Shown: positions 37,103 through 45,975 of the stretch, piece after piece
Numbering within the stretch: the stretch's first letter is position 1
Layout of the letters: each line of letters opens with the position of its first letter
Assembly: GCA_030431855.1 (NCBI GenBank)
Contig: JAUIII010000006.1
Location: forward strand, 1 to 48,386
From: a bacterium
GTDB taxonomy: Bacteria > Patescibacteriota > Saccharimonadia > Saccharimonadales > Saccharimonadaceae
Reading direction: 5' to 3'
Length of the DNA: 48,386 nucleotides
Notes under the pieces: generated by a model
Told to the model about the DNA's origin: nothing
Seen by the model: the letters and a program-made list of their open reading frames with translations, nothing else
The model's database searches: none
Program-made: the position numbers and the translations under genes

Positions 37103-37840
37103 ATGGGAGATAAAGTAAATCTCAAATTAGATGAGCGCGAGCTCCAAGGCAAAAAGGTTGCCAAATTACGTAAAGAAGGTCTTGTACCAGCTGTTGTGTA
37201 TGGCCCTGGCATCGATCCTATTAGCGTACAAGTCGAAGACGGCGTGCTAACAAAAGCATATAAGAAAGCGGGTACACATGCTCCAGTGCATCTGACAATC
37301 GGCACGAAAAAGAAAATCGCCATGATCAAAGATGTCGACCGCGACCCTGTAAAAGGCACCATTCGTCATGTGTCGTTCCATGCAGTGAAAGCCAGCGATC
37401 CTGTGGTTGCCGAAGTGCCAGTACGCTTAGTAGGTGAAGGTGAGTCTGAAGCTGAAAGAGCCGGTCTGATTATCCTACAAAACCTCGAGAAGATTGAAGT
37501 GAAGGCTCTACCGATGGATCTGCCCGAAGCAGTTGAAGTCTCAATTCTTAGCTTGAAAGAAGCTGGAGATAAGGTAACACTGGCTGAAGCTACATTACCT
37601 GAAGGCGTTGAATTCATTGAGCACGACAGCCACCACGGCGATGACGACGAAGAAGAAAAAGTTCACGTGACTGACACTATGGTTGCAAGCGCATGGGAAC
37701 CAAGCGCACTCGCTGCAGCCAATGATGCAGCAGCCGGTGACGCGACTGATGAGTCTGAAGTTGAGTCAGAAAACGGTGAAGCGCCAGCTGATGGCGAAGC
37801 AGCTGACGGTGAAGAAAAAGCAGAAGAAAAAAGCGAATAA
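37103..37840 (+). CDS. rplY: 50S ribosomal protein L25/general stress protein Ctc with acidic C-terminal tail
   Basis: LKLDERELQGKKVAKLRKEGLVPAVVYGPGIDPISVQVE, RDPVKGTIRHVSFHAV; SD AAAGGAGG; C-terminus rich in D/E/A. Confidence 0.93.
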   Translation: MGDKVNLKLDERELQGKKVAKLRKEGLVPAVVYGPGIDPISVQVEDGVLTKAYKKAGTHAPVHLTIGTKKKIAMIKDVDRDPVKGTIRHVSFHAVKASDPVVAEVPVRLVGEGESEAERAGLIILQNLEKIEVKALPMDLPEAVEVSILSLKEAGDKVTLAEATLPEGVEFIEHDSHHGDDDEEEKVHVTDTMVASAWEPSALAAANDAAAGDATDESEVESENGEAPADGEAADGEEKAEEKSE

Positions 37841-37855
37841 CCACGCTATCGCTGC

Positions 37856-37888
37856 AAAAAAACACCCGCGTTTGGCGGGTGTTTTTTA
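37856..37888. terminator. Bidirectional intrinsic terminator between rplY and the minus-strand membrane protein gene
   Basis: AAAAAACACCCGC ... GCGGGTGTTTTTT with flanking A and T tracts. Confidence 0.9.
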
Positions 37889-38680
37889 AACGTTTTTTAC
37901 TTGTTCGTAATCCTTGCTTGTTGCAAGTATCACCAATACAACGAGTATGAAGCCGATTGCCGCGAGGAACTGATCTTGGTAGAAATTGATCGGCATGATT
38001 GCGATAATGGTTGCAAGGCCCAGAGTGCGAATTGTATTTGCAGCGCTAAGGTACTGTCTTGTCACAATGAATACCCAAGCAATCAGTATGACAATAAAGT
38101 AAAAGACATACGGTAGCTGAAGTTTCTGTGGGATAGCATCGCCGTTGCCAGACAAAATGAGAAGCACGCCTGCGCCTACACCGAAAGTTTGCAGTGCTAA
38201 CCAAAAGTATACGTAGAATGTCGAGTAAAATCTGGTTGGCCATTCTGCCGGTGGCAGTAGTGGCTTATGTTCTCGACGAGATATGATCGCGCGTAGTATG
38301 GCCCAGACGACGATGAAAGTGATGATAATCAGCGAAGCGGTAGGTTTAAAAAAATAATCATTATCAACCGTTATGAACTTGCCCAGCTCGTCGATAAACA
38401 GACCGAAGCCAATTCCGCCTACCAGCATGGCGAATTTTTTATTTGGTTTTAGCGAAATAGCCAGGTATAGAAACGCGATAGTGAGCGCCAATCCTCCCCA
38501 CAACATATGAGCAATGTGTAGGACGTCGCCACCAATCTGCGGGTAACCGGTCAGCGCCAGGTACGCTCGTGTCACAAACACAGTGCCAATACCAAACACG
38601 ACAAAAATATCCAAAAGCGGTAGTGCGCTTGTGCTTGGGCCAAAGAACCATTTCAAGCCTTTGTCTACGTGTCGACGCAT
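37886..38680 (-). CDS. Multi-pass membrane protein of unknown function
   Basis: ~264 aa with several hydrophobic helices, motifs HIAHMLWGG and GFGLFIDELGKF. Confidence 0.8.
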   Translation of the reverse strand: MRRHVDKGLKWFFGPSTSALPLLDIFVVFGIGTVFVTRAYLALTGYPQIGGDVLHIAHMLWGGLALTIAFLYLAISLKPNKKFAMLVGGIGFGLFIDELGKFITVDNDYFFKPTASLIIITFIVVWAILRAIISRREHKPLLPPAEWPTRFYSTFYVYFWLALQTFGVGAGVLLILSGNGDAIPQKLQLPYVFYFIVILIAWVFIVTRQYLSAANTIRTLGLATIIAIMPINFYQDQFLAAIGFILVVLVILATSKDYEQVKNV

Positions 38681-38707
38681 AGTACTTGTCAGTATACACT
38701 ACGTGCG

Positions 38708-40489
38708 CTAATCTTCGATAAACCCACCACTTTGGTGTTGCCAGAGCTTGGCGTATATGCCATCTTTCTTTAGAAGTGTTTCATGATGTCCGTCTTCCAT
38801 GATCTGGCCGTTATCAAGCACAATAATCCTATCGAGCTTGGCGATGGTACTCAGGCGGTGTGCAATCACGATGTTGGTTCTACCTCTCATAAGTTTGCTG
38901 AGAGCTTTTTGTATATATGCCTCACTCTCACTATCGAGTGCACTCGTCGCTTCGTCGAGTAGTAGAATCGGTGCATCTTTTAAAATCGCACGTGCGATGG
39001 CAATGCGTTGACGCTGACCACCGGAAAGCTTCACCCCACGTTCGCCAACGATCGTATCCAGACCTGCGGGAAGTTTAGTGATAAATTCCATTGCGTATGC
39101 CTGTTCGGCAGCATGTTCAATTTCCTCATCGGTCGCATCTTCTTTGCCGTAGGCGATATTTTCACGCAATGTTCTGTGAAACAGATACGGGTCCTGGGGT
39201 ACATAGGAGATGTGACTCCGTAAACTATCTTGCGTAACGTGAGCAATATTTTGGCCATCGATAGTTATTTCGCCGTGCTGTATGTCCATATAGCGTAAGA
39301 TTAGCTGCGTCAATGTTGACTTTCCGCCGCCGCTGCGACCAACGAGTCCGATACTCTGCGAGGCGGGAATGTCGAGATTAAAGTCGTGAAAAATCGTTTG
39401 ATCTTTTGCATCAGCGTAGGCAAAGTTTACGTGTTTAAACTGAACATCGGCCTTATTAATGTGTAGACTATCCGCATCAGGTGCATCAACTATCTCGACA
39501 CTCCTCGATAGAATGTCGGTAATTTTAGATGCATCGAGGAATGCTTGCTCAGTCGTCCGCACAACGCCGTTTATAGCAAAAAGACTGCCTGTTACTCGGC
39601 CTAAATATGTTACGATAAACACCAGTCCCGCGATTGTCAGCAGGTTATCCGAGAGTAACCAGCCACACATGAACAAGACAGCGATTTGGAACGCAATTAA
39701 AACGCCAAGACGTAGCTCTGCACCATTTTCTAAGATGTAAATTTCTTGTTTTGCAATCGCTTCAATTTGTCGACGTTGTTCAATGACGCTTTGTATCTCA
39801 GTATCCTTTCGACCAAACATTCGTACTAGGGTTTGATTGCCGATGATATCGCCAAACGTGCCCATAAGTTTTGATTGTAGTTCTTTGCGTTGATTGCGCA
39901 AGGGACTACGTCGATTGTATGAGCGCAGTGCAAGTCCAACGACGACAATAGTGAGGGTTGCTAGCATCGGGAGCATAATAGGTGCAACAAATGCGACGAC
40001 GATGAGACTCGCTATGAAGTTGACGAAGATACTGCTTGCCTGCAGGAAGAAGGTATCTAGCAAGCTCAAGTATGATCGACTAAATGTATTAACATCCCCG
40101 GCGAGAGCACCGACCTTGCTGTTTGCGAAAAACGTATGACTTTGCGATAAGAGCCCACGCATCGCGTATTCACTGAGTTTAGTTGTCATTGCCTCTTCAT
40201 GATTGAACATTGCAGTGAAGCCTATGCGTGCCGCTAGGAGTGATCCAACCCCTGTCAGCACCATCCCCACAATCAACCATGTCTGATGTGCGGTATTAAA
40301 ATTATGTTCCAAAAGTGATTGGACATAGAGACTAATAAGCAGCGGTAAAATAACAAGATAAAGGAGATGCTGCAGAGGAATAAAAATACTTGCGATAATG
40401 AGTCGCTTTTTTTCATCACCCAGCACTTTACGAAAAATCTCGAGCGTCTTGCGTGTTACATCACGATCTGTTCTGCTGTATAGTTTCAT
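38708..40489 (-). CDS. ABC exporter (fused TM-ATPase)
   Basis: Walker A GLVGRSGGGKSTLTQLILRYM, signature LSGGQRQRIAIARAILKDAPILLLDEATSALD; start placed at ATG 40489, overlapping the upstream stop by ATGA. Confidence 0.94.
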   Translation of the reverse strand: MKLYSRTDRDVTRKTLEIFRKVLGDEKKRLIIASIFIPLQHLLYLVILPLLISLYVQSLLEHNFNTAHQTWLIVGMVLTGVGSLLAARIGFTAMFNHEEAMTTKLSEYAMRGLLSQSHTFFANSKVGALAGDVNTFSRSYLSLLDTFFLQASSIFVNFIASLIVVAFVAPIMLPMLATLTIVVVGLALRSYNRRSPLRNQRKELQSKLMGTFGDIIGNQTLVRMFGRKDTEIQSVIEQRRQIEAIAKQEIYILENGAELRLGVLIAFQIAVLFMCGWLLSDNLLTIAGLVFIVTYLGRVTGSLFAINGVVRTTEQAFLDASKITDILSRSVEIVDAPDADSLHINKADVQFKHVNFAYADAKDQTIFHDFNLDIPASQSIGLVGRSGGGKSTLTQLILRYMDIQHGEITIDGQNIAHVTQDSLRSHISYVPQDPYLFHRTLRENIAYGKEDATDEEIEHAAEQAYAMEFITKLPAGLDTIVGERGVKLSGGQRQRIAIARAILKDAPILLLDEATSALDSESEAYIQKALSKLMRGRTNIVIAHRLSTIAKLDRIIVLDNGQIMEDGHHETLLKKDGIYAKLWQHQSGGFIED

Positions 40490-42240
40490 TCTTCGATAAA
40501 CCCACCACTTTGGTGGCTCCATAGTTTCGAGTAGATGCCTTTTTTGGCAAGGAGTTCGGCGTGGGTGCCATCTTCGGCAATAGTACCATTGTCTAGTACG
40601 ATGATGCGGTCTAACTTAGCAATCGTGCTGAGTCGGTGCGCAATGACAATGGACGTACGATTTTTCATGAGATCACCGAGACTATCCTGGATGAGTTTTT
40701 CGCTTTCCGAATCCAATGCGCTCGTCGCTTCATCGAGCACCAAGATAGGCGCATCTTTTAAAATTGCCCGTGCAATAGCAATTCGCTGACGTTGTCCTCC
40801 TGAAAGTTTTACGCCGCGCTCGCCGACAAGCGTATCAAAGCCGTGAGCTAAATTGTCGATAAACTCCGTGGCGTGAGCAAGATCTGCCGCGTGACGAATT
40901 TCGGTGCTTGTCGCTGTCGGTTTGCCGTATGCGATGTTTTCACTCAGGCTACGGTGAAACAGCAGAGGTTCTTGCGATACATACGAAATTGCCTCATGTA
41001 GGCTTTCCTGGGTTACCTCCGCAATGTCTTGACCATCAATAGTAATCGCACCATCATCAATATCAGAGAATCGAAGGAGAATACGCGTAAGGGTCGTTTT
41101 CCCCGAACCGCTATGGCCCACAATACCCACTCTTTGGCCACTAGGTATAGCTAAGTTGAAGTCATTAAATACATGTTCACCCTCGCCGTTGTCGTGCGTA
41201 AACGAAACATGAGCGAACTCAACACGACCCTGCGAGGCAGCTAATTTTTTGGTACTGCGATCAACGATGTCTCGCTCTTTGTATAAGATTTCCGTCATTT
41301 CATGAGCGTCACCCATCAGCTTATTGTAATTGCGAGTGATGTTGTTCATGTTCCACAGTTGGCGGTTGATATTGAGAGCATAGGTGAAAACGAGGTAGAT
41401 AACGCCGATACTCACGACACCTTGTTCACTGCTAAAAACAGCGAACACAAAGGCGCCTACGGCAGCCAACGCGTATAGCAAGCTGAATACTGAAGTGGTA
41501 GATATAACGCCCCACTTTAAGCGCGTTGACGCTTGGTGCCACGCAGCCGCTGTCTCTCGAGAGCGTCGGTCTTCATCATGTTCTTTGCCAAAGGCCTTCA
41601 CAGTTGAAACGTTCGTCACCACATCGGCGAGAAAGCCATTCATCTTGTTGCCCATAGAAGCCTCATGCAGGTTGCGATCTGCCACCAGGCGCGAACCAAA
41701 AAACACTGTCACAGCGAAGACCAAAGCGTACCCTATCAAAAACAAGGCATACGGCCATTGGCCGAGAATGAGCAGTACCACGACTGCTCCGACAACCGTC
41801 GATAGCATAGGAATGATATCCCAGATAATCATGTCCCAAAATCGTTCGAAGGCACCGACCAGTTTTGTGCTTTGGCTAACGAGCGCGCCGCCAAATCGAT
41901 TGGCGTGAAACGACATACTCTCGCCTGCAAGTGTGTTGAGTATTTTTACGTACAAATCGCGTTGTCCACTAATCTCAAACGACCATGTAAAATACAGTGC
42001 GATGCGCCAGAGCACCACCTCGCCGATAATAATCGTTGCCGCGTAGCTAGCTACTAATGGCCAGCTTGTCTCCCAGCTAACAGACCCCTTTTGTAGCATA
42101 TTTATAAACTCAGACAGGATGTATGGTGCGAAGATTGCATTCACAATCACGGCCACAACAGGAGTAAATAGCGCCATAAAGCGCTGGAACTTGTAGCGCT
42201 TGGTAAAATGCCAAAATAATCGCAATGTCTTTCTTTGCAA
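40486..42240 (-). CDS. ABC exporter (fused TM-ATPase), paralogue of the downstream gene
   Basis: GIVGHSGSGKTTLTRILLRFS, LSGGQRQRIAIARAILKDAPILVLDEATSALD; TTG start preceded by AAAAAGGAG. Confidence 0.94.
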   Translation of the reverse strand: MQRKTLRLFWHFTKRYKFQRFMALFTPVVAVIVNAIFAPYILSEFINMLQKGSVSWETSWPLVASYAATIIIGEVVLWRIALYFTWSFEISGQRDLYVKILNTLAGESMSFHANRFGGALVSQSTKLVGAFERFWDMIIWDIIPMLSTVVGAVVVLLILGQWPYALFLIGYALVFAVTVFFGSRLVADRNLHEASMGNKMNGFLADVVTNVSTVKAFGKEHDEDRRSRETAAAWHQASTRLKWGVISTTSVFSLLYALAAVGAFVFAVFSSEQGVVSIGVIYLVFTYALNINRQLWNMNNITRNYNKLMGDAHEMTEILYKERDIVDRSTKKLAASQGRVEFAHVSFTHDNGEGEHVFNDFNLAIPSGQRVGIVGHSGSGKTTLTRILLRFSDIDDGAITIDGQDIAEVTQESLHEAISYVSQEPLLFHRSLSENIAYGKPTATSTEIRHAADLAHATEFIDNLAHGFDTLVGERGVKLSGGQRQRIAIARAILKDAPILVLDEATSALDSESEKLIQDSLGDLMKNRTSIVIAHRLSTIAKLDRIIVLDNGTIAEDGTHAELLAKKGIYSKLWSHQSGGFIEE

Positions 42241-42266
42241 GACGAATACTCCTTTTTAGTATGTAT

Positions 42267-42347
42267 CTATTGTATATGATTTTTATCGCTAGTGGTTTGG
42301 CTCGTCCAAACGTGTGCGAGTAGAGGAACGCGTATGAGGTCGTTCAT
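42267..42347 (-). CDS. Candidate leader peptide ahead of the ABC exporter pair: MNDLIRVPLLAHVWTSQTTSDKNHIQ
   Basis: 26-aa ORF on minus strand, minus-strand TATACT (42357-42362) 9 nt upstream of its ATG; contains hairpin GTTTGG/CCAAAC. Confidence 0.3.
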   Translation of the reverse strand: MNDLIRVPLLAHVWTSQTTSDKNHIQ

Positions 42348-42449
42348 AGTATTACTAGTATAACACGAGTATATCTTTTTATTATATCAAATTTTGTATA
42401 AAAAGTCAAGTTCTGCTATAATTACCCCTGAAAAAGAGGCACAAAACGT

Positions 42450-43361
42450 ATGCAAAAAATTCTACTGTATTACAAATTCACTCCAATTTCTGACCCAGAA
42501 GCCGTAAAGCTATGGCAAAAGACACTGTGTGATGGGTTGAATTTGCGTGGTCGAATTTTGGTAAGTCGCCATGGCCTAAACGGTACCGTTGGCGGCGACG
42601 TGGACGATTTGAAGAAATACATAAAGGCGACAAAGCAATACCCTGGGTTCAAAGATACGGTGTTCAAGTGGAGCGATGGTGGCCGTGAAGATTTTCCGCG
42701 TATGAGCGTAAAGGCACGTCGTGAATTGGTTGGCTTTAAAAACTCCGACGATGAATTTGATGTCGATGAAAATGGTGTGATAGGCGGCGGCCCTCACCTA
42801 AAGCCAGAGCAAGTGCATGAACTCGTAGAAAAATATGGCGACGACGTAGTGTTTTTCGATGGCCGCAATGAGCACGAGGCAAAGATAGGCAAATTTAAAA
42901 ATGCCGTCGTACCAAACACCAATACCAGTCGCGATTTTATCGCCGAACTGGAAAGTGACAAATACGACGATATAAAGGACAAAAAAATTATTAGCTACTG
43001 TACCGGCGGTATCCGCTGCGAGGTAATTTCTGCCATGATGAAAAAGCGCGGCTTTAAAGAGGTCTACCAGATAGATGGAGGCATCGTGAAATACGGTGAG
43101 AAATACGGCGATGATGGCTTGTGGGAGGGCAGTCTGCGCGTATTCGACAATCGTATGACTATGAACTTCTCTGACCATACTGAAACCATTGGCGAATGTA
43201 CGCACTGCGCGGGGAAAACCAGTAATTTTGAAAACTGTGCACATACCGAATGCAACGACCTAGTGCTGATATGTGAAGCCTGCAAAGAAAATCCTGAGCT
43301 GTTATTCCACACTGCTGACTGTAAAGATAAGGAACTTGCAAAACAGAAGGTAGCTGCCTGA
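42450..43361 (+). CDS. trhO: Rhodanese-like tRNA uridine hydroxylase TrhO (YceA family)
   Basis: ILLYYKFTPISDPEAVKLWQKTLCDGLNLRGRILVSRHGLNGTVGG, KKIISYCTGGIRCEVISAMMKKRGFKEVYQIDGGIVKYGE, C-terminal Cys-rich tail. Confidence 0.92.
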   Translation: MQKILLYYKFTPISDPEAVKLWQKTLCDGLNLRGRILVSRHGLNGTVGGDVDDLKKYIKATKQYPGFKDTVFKWSDGGREDFPRMSVKARRELVGFKNSDDEFDVDENGVIGGGPHLKPEQVHELVEKYGDDVVFFDGRNEHEAKIGKFKNAVVPNTNTSRDFIAELESDKYDDIKDKKIISYCTGGIRCEVISAMMKKRGFKEVYQIDGGIVKYGEKYGDDGLWEGSLRVFDNRMTMNFSDHTETIGECTHCAGKTSNFENCAHTECNDLVLICEACKENPELLFHTADCKDKELAKQKVAA

Positions 43362-43942
43362 TGCCCCACATTCATACAGAGCCAGACCAGCATGATATGA
43401 CTGTGAGCGCCTATGTACTGCGGCAAGAAAACGACGAATGGAAATGCTTGGTGCACATGCACAACAAAATCGACATGCTAATGCAAATCGGTGGTCACTT
43501 AGAACTAAATGAAACACCATGGCAAGCAATGGTCCACGAAATTGAAGAAGAGGCGGGGTATACGCTTTCCGACCTAGAACTTTTACAGCCTACAAAAGAC
43601 GCTCCTCATATCACAGATGCTGTTGTACACCCTGTTCCATTTCTGATGAACACACATGATGTAGGGAATCTGCATTACCATTCTGACCTATGCTTTGGAT
43701 TTATTGAAACGCACGAACCGTCGGGCAAACAAGCCGAGGGTGAATCGACCGATCTTCGCTGGCACACGCTTGCTGAATTACGACAGCTAGTTGCAGACGG
43801 AACCGCCTTGGAGGACACAGTAGACATTTACGAGGCTCTGCTAAGTCGATTGTCAGTTCTCGCACGTGTATCGCCCGAACTCTACAAATTGACCAAGCCA
43901 GTGCGGGGCCCCACGTATAAACGTGGCGCTGCAGGAGCTTAG
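43361..43942 (+). CDS. NUDIX hydrolase
   Basis: GGHLELNETPWQAMVHEIEEEAGYTL Nudix box. Confidence 0.9.
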   Translation: MPHIHTEPDQHDMTVSAYVLRQENDEWKCLVHMHNKIDMLMQIGGHLELNETPWQAMVHEIEEEAGYTLSDLELLQPTKDAPHITDAVVHPVPFLMNTHDVGNLHYHSDLCFGFIETHEPSGKQAEGESTDLRWHTLAELRQLVADGTALEDTVDIYEALLSRLSVLARVSPELYKLTKPVRGPTYKRGAAGA

Positions 43943-44169
43943 TGCTCGTGCGGGTGGGTGACTACGTAGGATGGAAGTGGGGCTATGGAGTCGCTCAGGG
44001 AAAAATAGTGGCGATTAAGCATGAGAAAACGCAAATTGAATCAAAGGGTAAATTGATCACTCGCAATGGTACACCGGATGACCCGGCCGTAATTATCGAA
44101 CAAACCAATGGCACGAAGGTACTAAAGCTGTCGCGCGAGCTACAGGTGCTCAGTGAATCGAAAGACTAA
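43942..44169 (+). CDS. DUF2945 (HVA1/Tudor-like) small protein
   Basis: VGDYVGWKWGYGVAQGKIVAI...ITRNGTPDDPAVIIEQTNGTKVLKLSREL. Confidence 0.75.
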   Translation: MLVRVGDYVGWKWGYGVAQGKIVAIKHEKTQIESKGKLITRNGTPDDPAVIIEQTNGTKVLKLSRELQVLSESKD

Positions 44170-44543
44170 CTGGTTGTCTCGAGACCGTATTTCGCTAGGT
44201 TTCCGTAGGCACCAATATCTGTAATATTATAGTAGCCCGCTTCTTTTAAAATCTGTGCAGCTTGACTGGATCGGTTACCGCTTCGACAGTACACAGCTAT
44301 CGGTGCATCTCGTTCAACATCAGGTGTTGCACCTGCTTGAATGTCACTTAGTGGCAGTAGTATGGCGTCCTTGGCGTGTCCGGCGTTGTACTCCTCTTGC
44401 GTTCGTACGTCATATATCGTCGTTCCATCGGCTAAAACTAGTGTATTCGTAGTCGTGCTCGACCCCGAACCTTGGTTTTGTGATACGTATACCGCGCCAA
44501 GTAAGCCAGCGATAACGACGAATGCTAGTAGTGCAAATTTCAT
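44166..44543 (-). CDS. Membrane-anchored or exported rhodanese-like protein
   Basis: Start placed at ATG 44543 (MKFALLAFVVIAGLLGAVYVSQNQ) after SD GGAGG; YDVRTQEEYNAGHAKDAILLPL, VYCRSGNRSSQAAQILKEAGY. Confidence 0.88.
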   Translation of the reverse strand: MKFALLAFVVIAGLLGAVYVSQNQGSGSSTTTNTLVLADGTTIYDVRTQEEYNAGHAKDAILLPLSDIQAGATPDVERDAPIAVYCRSGNRSSQAAQILKEAGYYNITDIGAYGNLAKYGLETTS

Positions 44544-44582
44544 GTTTCCTCCATCTCTTATAGAAAAATTGTAGCATGGTTG

Positions 44583-44615
44583 TATTATTATTGTAAATAA
44601 TTTACAATAATAATA
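44583..44615. promoter_or_regulatory. 33-bp perfect palindrome, candidate Fur-family operator
   Basis: TATTATTATTGTAAA-TAA-TTTACAATAATAATA; contains TACAAT -10 at 44603-44608; ATG of the Fur-like gene at 44615. Confidence 0.8.
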
Positions 44616-45016
44616 TGAAATTAGCAGACCGACGTACAACAAAATATGTTACAGAGGTGAAGAGGGTTGTCTTTTTGCGAGGACACGCAACAAACGCCGA
44701 GATATTAGACGAATTGCGTGTGACATATCCGAAGCTGAGTGCGACGACTGTGCATAGAGTGTCGCAACGTTTGTATGAAGACGGTGAACTAGGCCGTGGG
44801 CCGAAATCACTTGATGGTTCTGTACGTTATGACGCAAACGTAGATCGACACGATCATTTTATGTGCACAATGTGCGGACAGGTGCGCGATGTTTCTATCC
44901 CGCAAGCCTGCCTTTCTATTATCAAGTGTAATGTAGAAGATTGTTCGATAAGTGGGCCGCTGACAGTAAGCGGCGTATGCAATAGCTGTAAAAAGATGTG
45001 GAGGGAAGAAGAATGA
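44615..45016 (+). CDS. Fur/PerR-family metalloregulator
   Basis: Winged-helix region HATNAEILDELRVTYPKLSATTVHRVSQRLYEDG, DRHDHFMCTMCGQV and CNSCKK Cys4 zinc site. Confidence 0.9.
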   Translation: MKLADRRTTKYVTEVKRVVFLRGHATNAEILDELRVTYPKLSATTVHRVSQRLYEDGELGRGPKSLDGSVRYDANVDRHDHFMCTMCGQVRDVSIPQACLSIIKCNVEDCSISGPLTVSGVCNSCKKMWREEE

Positions 45017-45624
45017 CGACGATAAAAGGAATCAGTATTGTGGTAGGTGTTGTTGCTGCCATAGCAGTTGCAGCAGTTGCCGGCTACATGCTAGGCGACA
45101 ATGCACTAGTAAAGGAAGAGAGCACGACTAGTACGGCGATAATGGACGAGGATCAGCCACTGCTTTCGAAAGAGCCCGATACGGGCTCGGCCACAACAAA
45201 TAGCACCGAGACACAACTGCTCTATCTTATCGAGGAAGAAAAGCTGGCGCATGATGTATATACCGTGTTATACGACAAATATGGTGCACGCGTGTTTGGT
45301 AACATTTTGCAAAGTGAAAACACTCACCAAGAACGTGTGCTGAGCTTGTTGGAGCAGCGTAACATTGCCGACCCGAGAAAAGATGCAGTAGGTAAATTTA
45401 CCGACCCAGACTTACAGAAACTATACGATGACTTAATCGCAAAAGGCATGAAGAGTGAAAAAGATGCCTATGAAGTAGGTGTGACGATAGAGGAAGTAGA
45501 TATTGCAGACATTACGAAGCAACTAGAGACCGCGAGCGATGTTGATGTTATTCAGACACTCGAAGATTTGCGTCGTGGCAGTGAAAACCACCTACGGGCG
45601 TTTAATCGACAATTAAATAGGTAA
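45013..45624 (+). CDS. Membrane-anchored DUF2202 (ferritin-like) protein
   Basis: N-terminal TM; LLYLIEEEKLAHDVYTVLYDKYGARVFGNILQSENTHQERVLSLLE; ATGA overlap with the Fur gene (start 45013). Confidence 0.87.
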   Translation: MTTIKGISIVVGVVAAIAVAAVAGYMLGDNALVKEESTTSTAIMDEDQPLLSKEPDTGSATTNSTETQLLYLIEEEKLAHDVYTVLYDKYGARVFGNILQSENTHQERVLSLLEQRNIADPRKDAVGKFTDPDLQKLYDDLIAKGMKSEKDAYEVGVTIEEVDIADITKQLETASDVDVIQTLEDLRRGSENHLRAFNRQLNR

Positions 45625-45633
45625 GGAGAAAAT

Positions 45634-45975
45634 ATGGCACTACTAAACACGTTGACCAAAAAAGAGTTTGAAGAAAAGGTACTGCAAAGTGACAAGCTAG
45701 TGCTGGTAGATTTCTGGGCAGCATGGTGTATGCCATGCAGGGCAATGGCACCGGCACTAGAGAGCGTGGCGAAGAAAATGGATAAAGATGTTGACATCGT
45801 GAAAGTAAACATCGAGGAGTCGCCAGAAAACCAGCAGCTTGCCGTGCAATATGGTGTGCAAGGTATTCCCAATATGCAACTGTTCAAGGGCGGCAAGGTA
45901 GTAGAAGAGCTAGTGGGGATGCGACCAGCTGGTGTGCTAGAGCAAGAAATATCTGCGGCTCTTGCAGCAAACTAA
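45634..45975 (+). CDS. Thioredoxin with CMPC active site
   Basis: LVLVDFWAAWCMPCRAMAPALESVAKK, VQGIPNMQLFKGGKVVEELVG; SD AAGGAG. Confidence 0.95.
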   Translation: MALLNTLTKKEFEEKVLQSDKLVLVDFWAAWCMPCRAMAPALESVAKKMDKDVDIVKVNIEESPENQQLAVQYGVQGIPNMQLFKGGKVVEELVGMRPAGVLEQEISAALAAN

